A stretch of DNA of 64,000 nt from Palsa-1447 sp964414785 (GCA_964414785.1 CAYPXZ010000006.1:68287-132286), one strand, 5' to 3'; counted from the first letter of the stretch, positions 43,650 to 52,142 are shown. Made by a program: numbers and translations. Notes: a model not told the origin generated them from the letters alone.

Positions 43650-44235
43650 ATGTCTCCCTTGTTAGGGAATAGGCCTCGTGGCCCAGGCGTCCCACCAGGT
43701 CGAGCTTCGCGGAGTCGGGCAGGCCGTCCGTGCCGAGCACCTCGTCCTTGACGTGAGCCACCAGGATCCGCCCGAAGACAACGTTGGCGGCCAAAGGGCC
43801 CGAGCCGATGTTCACGATCCGGTCGAGGCTGCACTCGAATGAGACCGGCGAGGCGGCGATTCGCGGCGGCCTGACCCGGCCCGAGGGAACCGTCTCCACC
43901 CCGAACGCCGCGATCTCGCTCTCGCCGTAGGGCAGGTTCGACGCGGTCTCGTTCATCTTGGAGGAGAGGGCGAACGTCACCAGGTTCACGACGAACTCGG
44001 GGACGAGCTCGATGTTGCGCACGGTGTCCTTCTTCCTGCCGTCGCGGTTGTTGGCCGGGACGAACATGAGCGTCGGCGGGCTCGCCGTGACGCCCTGGAA
44101 GAAGCTGAAGGGGGCGAGGTTGGTTGTCCCCTCGGGCGAGACCGTCGAGACCCAAGCGATGGGCCTCGGGAGGATCGTGCTCGTCATCCATTGATAGGCG
44201 TTCCTCGCGGGCAGTGCGGTGAAGTCGACAAGCAT
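43624..44235 (-). CDS. Flavin reductase-like FMN-binding split-barrel protein
   Basis: The 203-residue product has the flavin-reductase domain pattern: ILPRPIAWVSTVSPEG, NLAPFSFFQGVTASPP, KDTVRNIELVPEFVVNLV and a late ECSLDRIVNIG. It should bind FMN as a split barrel dimer in the cytoplasm and use NAD(P)H to reduce flavin, perhaps for a partner oxygenase that is not nearby. Its last 26 bp overlap the 3' end of clcA on the other strand, so the two transcripts must be antisense at their ends. Confidence 0.88.
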   Translation of the reverse strand: MLVDFTALPARNAYQWMTSTILPRPIAWVSTVSPEGTTNLAPFSFFQGVTASPPTLMFVPANNRDGRKKDTVRNIELVPEFVVNLVTFALSSKMNETASNLPYGESEIAAFGVETVPSGRVRPPRIAASPVSFECSLDRIVNIGSGPLAANVVFGRILVAHVKDEVLGTDGLPDSAKLDLVGRLGHEAYSLTRETFSLKRPDR

Positions 44236-44291
44236 GGCTTCGCGTTAAGGCAAGGGGGGCGCCTGTACGAGGGAAATTGTCAGCCCCCCGG

Positions 44292-45170
44292 TCAGACGGT
44301 GCAGATCGCCACGGCCTCAGCCAGCGAGGTCAAGGGGTCGCGCGCCGGGATGAACTCCTGGGCCACGAAGCCCCTGTGGCCGACCTCCTTGATCGCGCGC
44401 GCGATGGCGGCGTAGTTGAGCTCCTGGGTCTGGTCGATCTCATGGCGGCCGGGGACGCCCCCCGTGTGGTAATGGGCGATGTAGGCGTGGTTGTCGCGGA
44501 TCGTTCGCACGACGTCCCCCTCCATGATCTGCATGTGGTAGATGTCGTAGAGGAGCTTGAAACGCTCGGATCCGACCCGCTTCACGAGCTCGACGCCCCA
44601 CGCGGAGTGGTCGCACATGTAGTCGTGGTGGTCGACCTTGCTGTTGAGCAGCTCCATGCAGACGGTGACCCGGTGCTTCTCCGCGGCGCCGACGATCTGC
44701 TTTAGGGCGATGGCGCAGTTGGCGAGGCCGAGCTCATCGTCCATGCCCGCCCGGTTGCCCGAGAAGCAGATGACATTGGGAAGGCCTGCGTCGGCGCAGG
44801 CCCCGATCCTCTCGATCATCCCGGGAACCATCACGGCGTGATGCTCCAGCCTGTTGAGCCCCTCGGGGATCTTCGTGACGCCGTTCGCCATGGCGCAGGT
44901 CAGGCCGTGCTTCTGGACGACCGGCCATTCCTCGGGGTCGAGCAGCTCGATCGACTCAAGGCCGATCCTCTTGCCCTCGCGGGCCAGGTCATCAAGGGGG
45001 ATCTTCTTGTAGCACCAGCGGCATGCGGAATGCCTGAACGAGCCCGCGGCCCCGGCCTCTGCGGGTGATGCCGCCTGCGGCTTGGCATCCTCGGCGCGCA
45101 CCCGGGCGAGCGCGGCCATTGCTGCGGTTCCGGCCATTGCCTTCAGGGCGTCCCGGCGTGTGATTTCCAT
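44292..45170 (-). CDS. Tat-exported xylose-isomerase-like TIM-barrel protein
   Basis: The 292-residue product begins MEITRRDALKAMAGTAAM, a twin-arginine signal. The mature part is an AP-endonuclease-2/hydroxypyruvate-isomerase type barrel (SACRWCYKKI, KRIGLESIELLDPEEW, VCMELLNSKVDH, LLYDIYHMQIMEGD, YIAHYHTGGVPGRHEID, GFVAQEFIPARDP). The Glu, Asp, His and Glu residues in these segments form the metal site of the family. It probably isomerises or epimerises a sugar-derived acid outside the cytoplasm. Such Tat-exported versions are frequent in Verrucomicrobia and Planctomycetes. It is the next gene after the flavin reductase on the strand but reads toward it across 56 bp. Confidence 0.87.
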   Translation of the reverse strand: MEITRRDALKAMAGTAAMAALARVRAEDAKPQAASPAEAGAAGSFRHSACRWCYKKIPLDDLAREGKRIGLESIELLDPEEWPVVQKHGLTCAMANGVTKIPEGLNRLEHHAVMVPGMIERIGACADAGLPNVICFSGNRAGMDDELGLANCAIALKQIVGAAEKHRVTVCMELLNSKVDHHDYMCDHSAWGVELVKRVGSERFKLLYDIYHMQIMEGDVVRTIRDNHAYIAHYHTGGVPGRHEIDQTQELNYAAIARAIKEVGHRGFVAQEFIPARDPLTSLAEAVAICTV

Positions 45171-45248
45171 AGGGGTGGGGTTTGACTGAAGTCTAGGCGG
45201 GGGAGATTCTAATGCAAACGCACTCCGCCGGTCGAGTTCGGGCGGGCT

Positions 45249-45458
45249 TCACGGCCTCGGGGCGACCGTCGTCAGGTGCCAGAGCCTGCAGTAGGGGCAT
45301 TGGTAGGCCTTGCGCTCGCGTTCGACGCCGGCGACGAGCGCGGCGTCGAGCGCGTCGCCCTGGCTCCGGTACCTCCGCTTGCGGAAGCACCTCAGCTCTC
45401 GTTCCTCTCGTGTTGGCTCCTTCACGTGCGCGGTTTCGGGTTGGGCGCACTCTGCCAC
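45249..45458 (-). CDS. Small protein with a possible zinc site
   Basis: The 69-residue product (GTG start at 45458) has Cys24 and then C54-x2-C57-x3-H61 in YQCPYCRLWHL. Together these would make a C-C-C-H zinc site, preceded by a basic RKRRYRS helix region. Similar short proteins ending in CPYC-x-WHLT are seen as hypothetical genes in many bacteria. Overlapping frames on both strands are Arg-rich and unconvincing. It lies between coaX and the TIM-barrel gene on the same strand and could be a tail gene of the pan-coa operon (64 bp after coaX). Function is unknown. Confidence 0.5.
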   Translation of the reverse strand: MAECAQPETAHVKEPTREERELRCFRKRRYRSQGDALDAALVAGVERERKAYQCPYCRLWHLTTVAPRP

Positions 45459-45522
45459 AGGAACGGGAGGTTTGGAAAGCCGCCAATGCGGCGGCCCGTC
45501 CGCCCAGGGGCCAACCCCTCGG

Positions 45523-46299
45523 CTAGGCCTCGCGGTTGAGGTGCTCCGCGTGTTTTAGGCCCAGGAGCACGAGCTCGGGCACGAGTTCATCGAACAGGCG
45601 CTCTTCCTCGAACATCCTCGCAAAGCCGCCGGTTCCGATGACATGGGGCCGAACCCCTCCAAACACCTCGCGGGTGAGCCCGCCGATGATGCGGCTGATC
45701 GCGCCGGCGTGGCCGTGGTAGAGGCCCGACTGGATGCTCTCCACGGTCGTTCGGCCGAGGACCGACTCGGGCCGGGCGATCTCGACCCGGGGCAGCTTGG
45801 CCGTCCTGCTTGCCAGGGTCTCCGCCGAGACTCCCACTCCGGGCAGGATGACGCCCCCGAGGTAGTCGCCGGCGCCCGTGACGACGTCGAAGGTGGTCGC
45901 GGTCCCGCAGTCGACCACGATGAGGTCGCTCGACGGCCTGCGCTGCGATGCGGCGATCGCACCCGCGATCCGGTCGGCGCCGACCTCGAGCGGGTTGCGG
46001 TAGCGGACCTTGAGGCCGGTCTTGACGCCGGCCTGCAGCACGAAGGGCTCGTTTCGGAAGTACTGGTTGCTGGCGCCGCGGATGGCGTGGAGGGCGGCGG
46101 GCACGACCGAGCAGACGGCCACCCGGCCCACTGACCTGGGGTCGACGCCGTTCTCGCGAAGGACCGATACGAAGAATATCCCCAGCTCGTCGGTTGAGCC
46201 CAGGGGCTGGGTCGACTTGCGGAACTGGCACCTCAGCGTGTCGCCGTCAAAGACGCCGCCGTGGATCTGGGTGTTGCCGATGTCGAGGCAGAGGAGCAT
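45523..46299 (-). CDS. coaX: Type III pantothenate kinase
   Basis: The 258-residue protein shows the CoaX/ASKHA signatures: LLCLDIGNTQIHGGVFDGD (phosphate 1 loop), NPLEVGADRIAGAIAA, LIVVDCGTATTFDVV (phosphate 2 and catalytic Asp) and GVILPGVGVSAETLASRTAKLP, with IGTGGFA near the end. It phosphorylates pantothenate, the first step of CoA synthesis, and is typically insensitive to CoA feedback. It starts 6 bp after the coaBC stop, so it is the last core gene of the panB-panC-coaBC-coaX run. Confidence 0.95.
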   Translation of the reverse strand: MLLCLDIGNTQIHGGVFDGDTLRCQFRKSTQPLGSTDELGIFFVSVLRENGVDPRSVGRVAVCSVVPAALHAIRGASNQYFRNEPFVLQAGVKTGLKVRYRNPLEVGADRIAGAIAASQRRPSSDLIVVDCGTATTFDVVTGAGDYLGGVILPGVGVSAETLASRTAKLPRVEIARPESVLGRTTVESIQSGLYHGHAGAISRIIGGLTREVFGGVRPHVIGTGGFARMFEEERLFDELVPELVLLGLKHAEHLNREA

Positions 46300-46305
46300 G
46301 GGGTA

Positions 46306-47529
46306 TCAGGGTGTGACCGCGTCGATGAGAATCCGCTCGAGCTCCGCGGCCATCTCGGAGCGGGTGGCGCAGCGGATGGCCGCGCCGTTGCTGGAAAGGT
46401 GGATCGTCGAGGGGAAGGCCTCCGGGCCCTCGCGCTCGGCCATGTCGTTGTGGACAACCACATCGGCCCCGGAATGTGCAAAGAGGGACTCAACCGCCCT
46501 CAACCGCGCGTCACGTCCCTCGCCGTGCGTGAGCTTGAACGCGACGAGCTTGAGCGAGGCGTTGCGGCATCGCGACCTGAGGCCGTCCACGAGCTTGGGG
46601 TTGGGCCTGAGGCGGACGACCGGCGCCGCTGCCGAGTCGATCTTGCCTGCGGACGGGGGCTGCCCCACGCCGCCAACCTCGACGTTCGCCACGCTGAAAT
46701 CGCTCACCGCCGCGCAGTGGACCACGGCGTCAAAGGGCTCCGCGGCAAGCACCCGGGTGAGGGCGGTGTCCAGGTCGGAGAAGGAGAGAAAGGTCTCCTC
46801 GCGATTCACCGTGGGAGCCTCCGCCGAGCCGCGGGCCCGCAGGAGCACGACGTCGTGGCCCTGGCGCGCGAGGCGGTCGGCGATAGCGGCCCCCGTGCTC
46901 CCCGTGCTCGAATTCGTGATCACGCGGACCCCGTCGATGGGTTCCGACGTGCCCCCGCTCGTGACCAGGACCCTAAGGCGCCGGGTCGGGCGCGCCAGCG
47001 AGGCCTCGATTGCAGCAACGATCTCGGCGGGCTCGGCCATGCGCCCCTCGCCGACCTCGCCGCATGCCGTGCGTCCTTCGCCGACGGCGATGAAGCGCAC
47101 GCCCCACCGTCCGAGCCTCGTGACGGACTCCCGCGTGGCGGGATGGCTCCACATGGCCGGGTTCATGGCCGGGGCCACAAGGAAGGGCTTGGCGCGGTCG
47201 TGCGCGAGGAAGATCGCCCCGGCGAGGTTGTCGGCGAGGCCGGCGGCGAAGCGGTTCAGCGTGTTGGCGGTTGCCGGGCACACGACGATTGCGTCAGCCC
47301 ACCTGCTGACCTGGATGTGCTCGAGCGCCGAGCCGGGCTCGAAGAGGTCGGTGAGGACCTTTTGACCGGTCAGGCCCTCCAGGGTCGCCGTGCCCACGAA
47401 GCGTAGGGCTGGCTCCGTCGCGACGGCCCGGACGCGGTGACCGAGCCGCACAAGGCGCGAGATCGCGTCGCAGGCCTTGTAGGCCGCCACGGAGCCCGTG
47501 AGGACAAAGGCGATGTTAGAGCCGGACAT
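46306..47529 (-). CDS. coaBC: Bifunctional phosphopantothenoylcysteine decarboxylase / phosphopantothenate-cysteine ligase
   Basis: The 407-residue product has an N-terminal CoaC flavoprotein half (GSVAAYKA, active-site His in ALEHIQVSRWAD, PATANTLNRFAAGLADNL, PAMNPAMW and RTACGEVGEGRM with the catalytic Cys). The C-terminal half is CoaB (about residues 185-405; VLVTSGGTSEPIDGVRVITN). The CoaB half departs from the E. coli form: it has NSSTGSTG where NRSSGKMG is usual, and LVAFKLTHGEG where a GFAAET-like motif is usual, closer to the FKLETD-type of stand-alone and eukaryotic ligases. It overlaps the 3' end of panC by 14 bp. Confidence 0.93.
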   Translation of the reverse strand: MSGSNIAFVLTGSVAAYKACDAISRLVRLGHRVRAVATEPALRFVGTATLEGLTGQKVLTDLFEPGSALEHIQVSRWADAIVVCPATANTLNRFAAGLADNLAGAIFLAHDRAKPFLVAPAMNPAMWSHPATRESVTRLGRWGVRFIAVGEGRTACGEVGEGRMAEPAEIVAAIEASLARPTRRLRVLVTSGGTSEPIDGVRVITNSSTGSTGAAIADRLARQGHDVVLLRARGSAEAPTVNREETFLSFSDLDTALTRVLAAEPFDAVVHCAAVSDFSVANVEVGGVGQPPSAGKIDSAAAPVVRLRPNPKLVDGLRSRCRNASLKLVAFKLTHGEGRDARLRAVESLFAHSGADVVVHNDMAEREGPEAFPSTIHLSSNGAAIRCATRSEMAAELERILIDAVTP

Positions 47530-48181
47530 TGTCGATCAGGCGGACGTCCTCAAGTCGCACGGCGCCAAGGCGCACCCCTGCGTGCTCCTGCACGTAATCC
47601 ACGCCGAAGCCCTCCCTTTCGAGCGCCCGGGCCGCGGACGGGGCGTCAGCCGCCTCGCGCAGGATTCGGGGGAATGCGGCGGCGCGCGCCCGGGCCGCGG
47701 GCGAAAGCCGGCGGTTCCTCGAACTCTGGGCGACCCCGTCGGGGTCGCGCACCGTGGGGCAGGGGACGACCTCCACGGGGAGCAGGAGGGCGCGGACCAA
47801 CCCCCGGACAAGCTCAAGCTGCTGGCGGTCCTTCTCCCCAAAGTAGGCCCGGTGGGGACGGACGACGTTCAGCAGCTTCAACACCACGGTGAGAACCCCG
47901 TCAAAGTGTCCGGGCCGATGAGCGCCTTCCATGAGCGTGCTGAACGAGGTCTCGGTGACGCGGTAGGCGTACCCGTCGGGGTACATTTCGGCCGGCTCGG
48001 GGGCGAGCACGTGGTCAGCCAGGCTTCCGACCAGGTCCAGGTCGGCGCCGAGCGTCCGGGGGTAGCGCTGCAGGTCGGCGGGGTCGTTGAACTGGGTGGG
48101 GTTGACGAAGATGCTCAGGACCACGCGGTCGTTCTCGGCGCGCGCCCGTTCCAGGAGGGAGCGGTGGCCCGCGTGGAGGGC
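47516..48181 (-). CDS. panC: Pantothenate synthetase, N-terminus lost in assembly gap
   Basis: The sequence enters from the N run at ALHAGHRSLLERA, the HIGH-like motif that normally begins near residue 33, so about 30 N-terminal residues are missing. Then follow SIFVNPTQFNDPADLQRYPRTL, EGAHRPGHFDGVLTVVLKLLN, YFGEKDRQQL, QSSRNRRLS and the final VRLIDNVRL, all PanC marks. It condenses pantoate and beta-alanine with ATP. The 3' end overlaps coaBC by 14 bp, indicating coupling. Confidence 0.93.
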   Translation of the reverse strand, partial: ALHAGHRSLLERARAENDRVVLSIFVNPTQFNDPADLQRYPRTLGADLDLVGSLADHVLAPEPAEMYPDGYAYRVTETSFSTLMEGAHRPGHFDGVLTVVLKLLNVVRPHRAYFGEKDRQQLELVRGLVRALLLPVEVVPCPTVRDPDGVAQSSRNRRLSPAARARAAAFPRILREAADAPSAARALEREGFGVDYVQEHAGVRLGAVRLEDVRLIDNVRL

Positions 48182-48281
48182 NNNNNNNNNNNNNNNNNNN
48201 NNNNNNNNNNNNNNNNNNNNNNNNNNNNNNNNNNNNNNNNNNNNNNNNNNNNNNNNNNNNNNNNNNNNNNNNNNNNNNNNN
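48182..48281. other. Assembly gap 2 (100 N) within panB-panC
   Basis: Exactly 100 N, a placeholder. The flanks are not duplicated. From family lengths, the missing pieces are the last 50-60 residues of PanB and the first 30 or so of PanC, so the real gap is probably about 250-280 bp. Confidence 0.95.
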
Positions 48282-48943
48282 AGGCCGAGCAGGTCATGGA
48301 GGACGAGCACCTGCCCGTCGCAGCCCGCCCCGGCGCCGATGCCGATGGTCGGGGCGCGCAGGGTCGCGGTGACCTCGCGCGCGAGCGCCTGGGGGATGCA
48401 TTCGAGGACGATCGCGAAGACACCGGCGCCCTCAAGCGCCGCGGCGTCGCCGCGCAGCTGGCCGGCCGCCTTCGCGTCCCTGGCCTGCACCTTGAATCCA
48501 CCGAACCCCCTGACCCATTGGGGAGTCAGTCCCAGGTGGCCCATGACCGGGATCCCGGACTCGATCAGGTGGCGTATCACGTGCGCGTGGCCGCGGGCCC
48601 CCTCGACCTTCACGGCGTGGGCGCCCGCACGCAGCAGCATCGCCGCGCAATCTAGGGCGTGCGCCTCGCCCTTGCGGGCGGCGAGGAAGGGCATGTCGGC
48701 CACGATGAACTTCGCGGGCGCGCCGCGGGCGACCGCGCGGGTGTGCATCGCCATGATCTCCGGCGTCGCGCCGAGCGTGTCCTTTTCGCCGTGTACGACC
48801 ATCATGGCGCTGTCGCCCACGAGCAGGCAGTCGACATCGGTGTCGGCAAGGAGTCTCGCGGACCAGGCGTCATAGGCCGTGACCATGACGATCTTCTCCC
48901 CGGCGGCCTTTGCGGCGCCGAATCCGTCCACCGAGGCGATCAT
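48282..48943 (-). CDS. panB: Ketopantoate hydroxymethyltransferase, C-terminus lost in assembly gap
   Basis: From the ATG at 48943 (MIASVDGFGAAK) about 220 residues are visible: MVTAYDAWSARLLAD, CLLVGDSAMMVVHG, FIVADMPFLAA, AHAVKVEGARG, VMGHLGLTPQWV and PTIGIGAGAGCDGQVLVLHDLLG, a clear PanB. It makes ketopantoate from ketoisovalerate and methylene-THF using Mg. The sequence runs into N where the last 50-60 residues should be. A second ATG at 49003 is less likely as start because the extra residues do not resemble the family. It is the first gene of the pan-coa operon; a strong hairpin lies 47 nt upstream. Confidence 0.93.
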
Positions 48944-49285
48944 CGCCCGGCCGGCCGTTTCTGGGTTCCCGAGGGCTGTCACACCGCCTCCGCAGTTTCC
49001 CATCGATGGAAAACCTGCGGACCGGCGAGGGTGGACGGGGGTGCTTTTCGCATGGCGATAGAGCCTCGTTGTCCGAAGGGCATGGGCATGGGTCTTTGAA
49101 GTGTCCGGTCGCGATCGTGTTCGCGCTAGACGCCAGAACGGATCGCCGCATTCCCGGCCGACCGCAACCCCAAATCCAATAATTTTCCCCATGTTCCGGA
49201 GCCCCGAGGTGCGCCGGAAAGAGCATTTCACTCGCCTATGCGGTCGGGCCTAGGGTAGTCAGGTTCCCCAACCCGCCCCCATCCC
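48944..49285. other. Intergenic region between divergent panB and GT9 genes
   Basis: This 342-bp region must hold both promoters. The hairpin at 48990-49020 belongs to the panB side. No further gene, tRNA or repeat was recognised, and I cannot place promoter boxes. Confidence 0.5.
48990..49020 (-). promoter_or_regulatory. Bulged hairpin in the panB leader
   Basis: On the minus strand CCGCAG-(GT)-TTTCC pairs with GGAAA-CTGCGG, an 11-bp stem with a 2-nt bulge and a 7-nt loop within a CATCGATG palindrome, 47 nt upstream of the panB start. It is a stem-loop in the same position as the described pan RNA motif, but its bulge is GU and not the two conserved bulged adenosines, so I do not call it that motif. 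Confidence 0.4.
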
Positions 49286-50539
49286 TTGAAAAGATTCTCC
49301 AGCGAGGCGCGCACGCTCCAGTGGATCGACCGTTGGGTCGGCTCGCCGGTGTGCATGCTGCTGACGCTTCTCAGGCGGGCCGGGGATCTCCTGGGTGGCA
49401 GGGGGCCCGGCGGGCCGGTACGGAGCATCCTCTTTCTCAAGCTTGCCGAGCAGGGCTCCACGGTGCTCGCCCATGAGGCGGTCCGCCAGGCGGTGGAGCG
49501 GGTCGGCCGCGGAAACGTCCATTTCCTCGTGTTCGAGGAGAACCGGTTTGTCGTCGACCTGATCGGGCTCGTGCCCCCGGCGAACGTGTTCACGATCCGC
49601 ACCCGGTCGGCCGCCTCCATGGCAGCGAGCGCCCTCGGGGTCCTCTCCGCCATCCGCAGGAGGCGCTTCGACGCCTGCATCGACATGGAGTTCTTCGCCC
49701 GCTTCTCGGCGGCGATCGCCTACCTGACCGGCGCTCGAAACCGGGTCGGCTTTCACGTCTATTTCGGCGAGGGCCCCTACCGGGGCGACCTCATGACCCA
49801 CCGCGTCCTCTACAACGCGCACCTGCACACGAGCCGCACGTTCACAAGCCTCGTCCTTGCGCTCGACGCAGACCCCGCCCGCTTCCCGACCCTGGGTGTC
49901 GTGCCCCCGGTCAGCCCGCCGCTGCCGGAGTTCAGGCCCCGGCCCGAGGAGGCTCCCGAGTTGCTTCGGATGCTGGCCGAGCTGGGGGTCCCCCGGGGGG
50001 CCCGGCTCATCGTGCTCAATGCCAACGCGGGCGACATGCTTCCCCTTCGCAGGTGGGACCCGGCCAACTACGTGGCGCTGGCGGAGAGGCTCCTTTCCGA
50101 TTTCCCGGGGGCCTGGGCGGTGTTCACGGGCTCCCCCGAGGAGGCCCCCAGAATCGCGGAGATTGCCCGCTCGGTCGGCTCCCCAAGGAGCGTGTGCATC
50201 GCAGGGCGCACGACGCTGCGCCAGCTCGTCGTCCTTTTCGGGCTGGCGGAGGTCCTTGTGACGAACGACAGCGGCCCCGCCCATTTCGCGGCGCTGACGG
50301 GGATCGACGTCGTCGCGCTCTTCGGTCCGGAGACGCCGCTCCTCTTCGCGGCCCCGGGACCCAGGAACCATGCCGTTTGGGCGGGGATCGCGTGCAGCCC
50401 CTGCGTCAATGCGTTCAACAACCGCCAGACCGCCTGTCGGGACAACGTGTGCATGAAGGCCATCTCCGTGGACCAGGTCCACGGGATTGTCGTCGGGATC
50501 CTGAACTCGCGCGCTGCGGCCGCGGCCTCGAAAGGCTGA
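49286..50539 (+). CDS. Glycosyltransferase family 9 (heptosyltransferase-like)
   Basis: The 417-residue product resembles the ADP-heptose:LPS heptosyltransferase family: an N-terminal Rossmann domain with SILFLKLAEQGSTVL, a middle MEFFARFSAAIAYLTGA, and a C-terminal nucleotide-sugar domain with LIVLNANAGDMLPLRRW, VFTGSPEE, LAEVLVTNDSGPAHFAALTG and ALFGPETP. The NDSGP motif is typical of GT9. It probably adds a sugar to lipopolysaccharide or another surface glycan at the inner face of the inner membrane. The best start is TTG at 49286. Four late Cys residues (CSPC, C-x6-C) recall zinc-like clusters in some members. Confidence 0.87.
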   Translation: MKRFSSEARTLQWIDRWVGSPVCMLLTLLRRAGDLLGGRGPGGPVRSILFLKLAEQGSTVLAHEAVRQAVERVGRGNVHFLVFEENRFVVDLIGLVPPANVFTIRTRSAASMAASALGVLSAIRRRRFDACIDMEFFARFSAAIAYLTGARNRVGFHVYFGEGPYRGDLMTHRVLYNAHLHTSRTFTSLVLALDADPARFPTLGVVPPVSPPLPEFRPRPEEAPELLRMLAELGVPRGARLIVLNANAGDMLPLRRWDPANYVALAERLLSDFPGAWAVFTGSPEEAPRIAEIARSVGSPRSVCIAGRTTLRQLVVLFGLAEVLVTNDSGPAHFAALTGIDVVALFGPETPLLFAAPGPRNHAVWAGIACSPCVNAFNNRQTACRDNVCMKAISVDQVHGIVVGILNSRAAAAASKG

Positions 50540-50548
50540 GCTTCCGGG

Positions 50549-52135
50549 TCAGGTCGCGCCCCGGATCCGGAACGCGACCGCGTGGCTTGAGGGCAGCTTG
50601 TCGGGGATTTCGATCGTGAGGCCCGCCCGGTCCTGCGACCAGGCGATCTTGCCGTCGTGCCCTACCAGCTCGACGCTCGAGACCCGGCCCACCTTGAGCG
50701 CGGTGTCGAGCGCAAGGGAGCGAATGACGGAGCGGAACTCGGGCTTGCCCATGACGAAGGCGTAGAGGACGTCGCCCTTCGTCGTGAAGCGGACGTCGTT
50801 GGCGTCGAGTGCGCGCCTCGAGCTCTCGTTGAAGGTCTTCGACTTCTGCTCGGCCGGCTGGTCGGGCGCACCCTCGCCGAACTTCTTCCAGGGGCGGGTG
50901 CCATGGATCCCCTCGCCGTTGACCCCCATCCAGGCTGTGATCTCGTCCACGACCGCGAGCTCCTCGAAATCGGGCATACCGCTCGCCGGAAGGGGGACGT
51001 TGAGCATCAGGTTCCCGTTCTTGCTCACGATGTCGACCAGCATGTCGATGACGACCTTCGGGGTCTTGTAGCGGGCCCCGCGCTTGTAGTGCCATTCGCC
51101 GATGCAGGTGTCGGTCTGCCACGGGCGTGGCAGGATGTCGTCGAGGACGCCGCGCTCGCGGTCGAGGACGCACGTTCCCATCTCGCTGTCGCGGTCCCGC
51201 TTCGAGAAGTACACGGCGTCGACCTTCCCCGCGTTGCGCCGGGCGCTGACGTTGTAGAGATGCGAGACGACCGAGTAGCCGTATTCCTGGAAGGGCAGGG
51301 ATCCGTCCGAGTACAGGAAGTCGGGCTCGTGCTGGTCGATGAGGTCGGTGACCCGGTCGTGCCAGTGGCGCTTCCACCAGTTGGGGATGTTGTCCTCGTT
51401 CCAGGGCAGGTCCGGCGCGGACCAGATGTCGTCCGAGTCCACGTAGAGGTCCTTCGACTCCGGGCTCGCGCCATCGTACGGAACGCCCGCGAGGGGCCCC
51501 GTCGCGTCGGAGCCGTGGGCGACCGAGTACCACTTGTAGGTGATCCAGAGGTGCTCGCTGATGCCGAACCGCAGGCCCTCGTCGCGCGCCGCCTTGCGCC
51601 AGGCTCCGACGATGTCGATCCCCGGGCCCATGTTGACGGCGTTCCACCGGTTATGCTTCGAGTTCCACAGGTCGAAGTTGTCGTGATGGACCCCCATCGT
51701 CATGAAGTACTTGGCGCCCGCCTTCTTGTACCTGCGGATGAGCGCCGCGGCGTCGAACTTCTCCGCCTTCCACTGGGGAATCGTGTCCTTCATGCCGAAC
51801 TTCGAGGGGTGGCCGTAGTGGTCGACGTGGTAGTTGTACTGGTCGGTCCCCTGCATGTACATGAGGCGGGCGTACCAGTCGCCGTACTCCACCGCGGACT
51901 GGGGGCCCCAGTGGGCCCACATCCCGAACTTCGCGTCCCTGAACCAGTCCGGCACCCCGTAGCCCTCGAGGGACGCGCGGGTGGCCTTGAAGGGGCCGTC
52001 CTCGGGGACGATCCCGGGGGGCACCCTGGGGTCCGTGGCCGGTGCGGGGTCCGCGGCGAGCGCCGGGCGCCGAAGCCCGATCGCCGGGATGGCCCCGGCC
52101 ATGATGCCGAGCGCAGTCCGTCTTGAGATCTTCAT
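50549..52135 (-). CDS. Tat-exported alpha-L-fucosidase, GH29
   Basis: The 528-residue product starts MKISRRTALGIMAGAIPA, a twin-arginine signal. The GH29 barrel follows, with KFGMWAHWGPQS, GAKYFMTMGVHHDNFDLWNS, the nucleophile Asp277 in DFLYSDGSLP, and NGNLMLNVPL, then a beta-sandwich tail. It hydrolyses terminal alpha-L-fucose from glycans in the periplasm or outside. It lies 7 bp after a GH27 gene on the same strand, so the two are one transcript. Together with the mutarotase and lactonase genes upstream it suggests fucosylated substrates such as fucoidan or plant and mucin glycans. Confidence 0.93.
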   Translation of the reverse strand: MKISRRTALGIMAGAIPAIGLRRPALAADPAPATDPRVPPGIVPEDGPFKATRASLEGYGVPDWFRDAKFGMWAHWGPQSAVEYGDWYARLMYMQGTDQYNYHVDHYGHPSKFGMKDTIPQWKAEKFDAAALIRRYKKAGAKYFMTMGVHHDNFDLWNSKHNRWNAVNMGPGIDIVGAWRKAARDEGLRFGISEHLWITYKWYSVAHGSDATGPLAGVPYDGASPESKDLYVDSDDIWSAPDLPWNEDNIPNWWKRHWHDRVTDLIDQHEPDFLYSDGSLPFQEYGYSVVSHLYNVSARRNAGKVDAVYFSKRDRDSEMGTCVLDRERGVLDDILPRPWQTDTCIGEWHYKRGARYKTPKVVIDMLVDIVSKNGNLMLNVPLPASGMPDFEELAVVDEITAWMGVNGEGIHGTRPWKKFGEGAPDQPAEQKSKTFNESSRRALDANDVRFTTKGDVLYAFVMGKPEFRSVIRSLALDTALKVGRVSSVELVGHDGKIAWSQDRAGLTIEIPDKLPSSHAVAFRIRGAT

Positions 52136-52142
52136 GGGAGGG

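Noticed and set aside
47516..49231. A single long frame suggesting a PanB-PanC fusion protein
   Set aside because: The frame only connects through 100 placeholder N; the two genes are separate families with missing ends at the gap.
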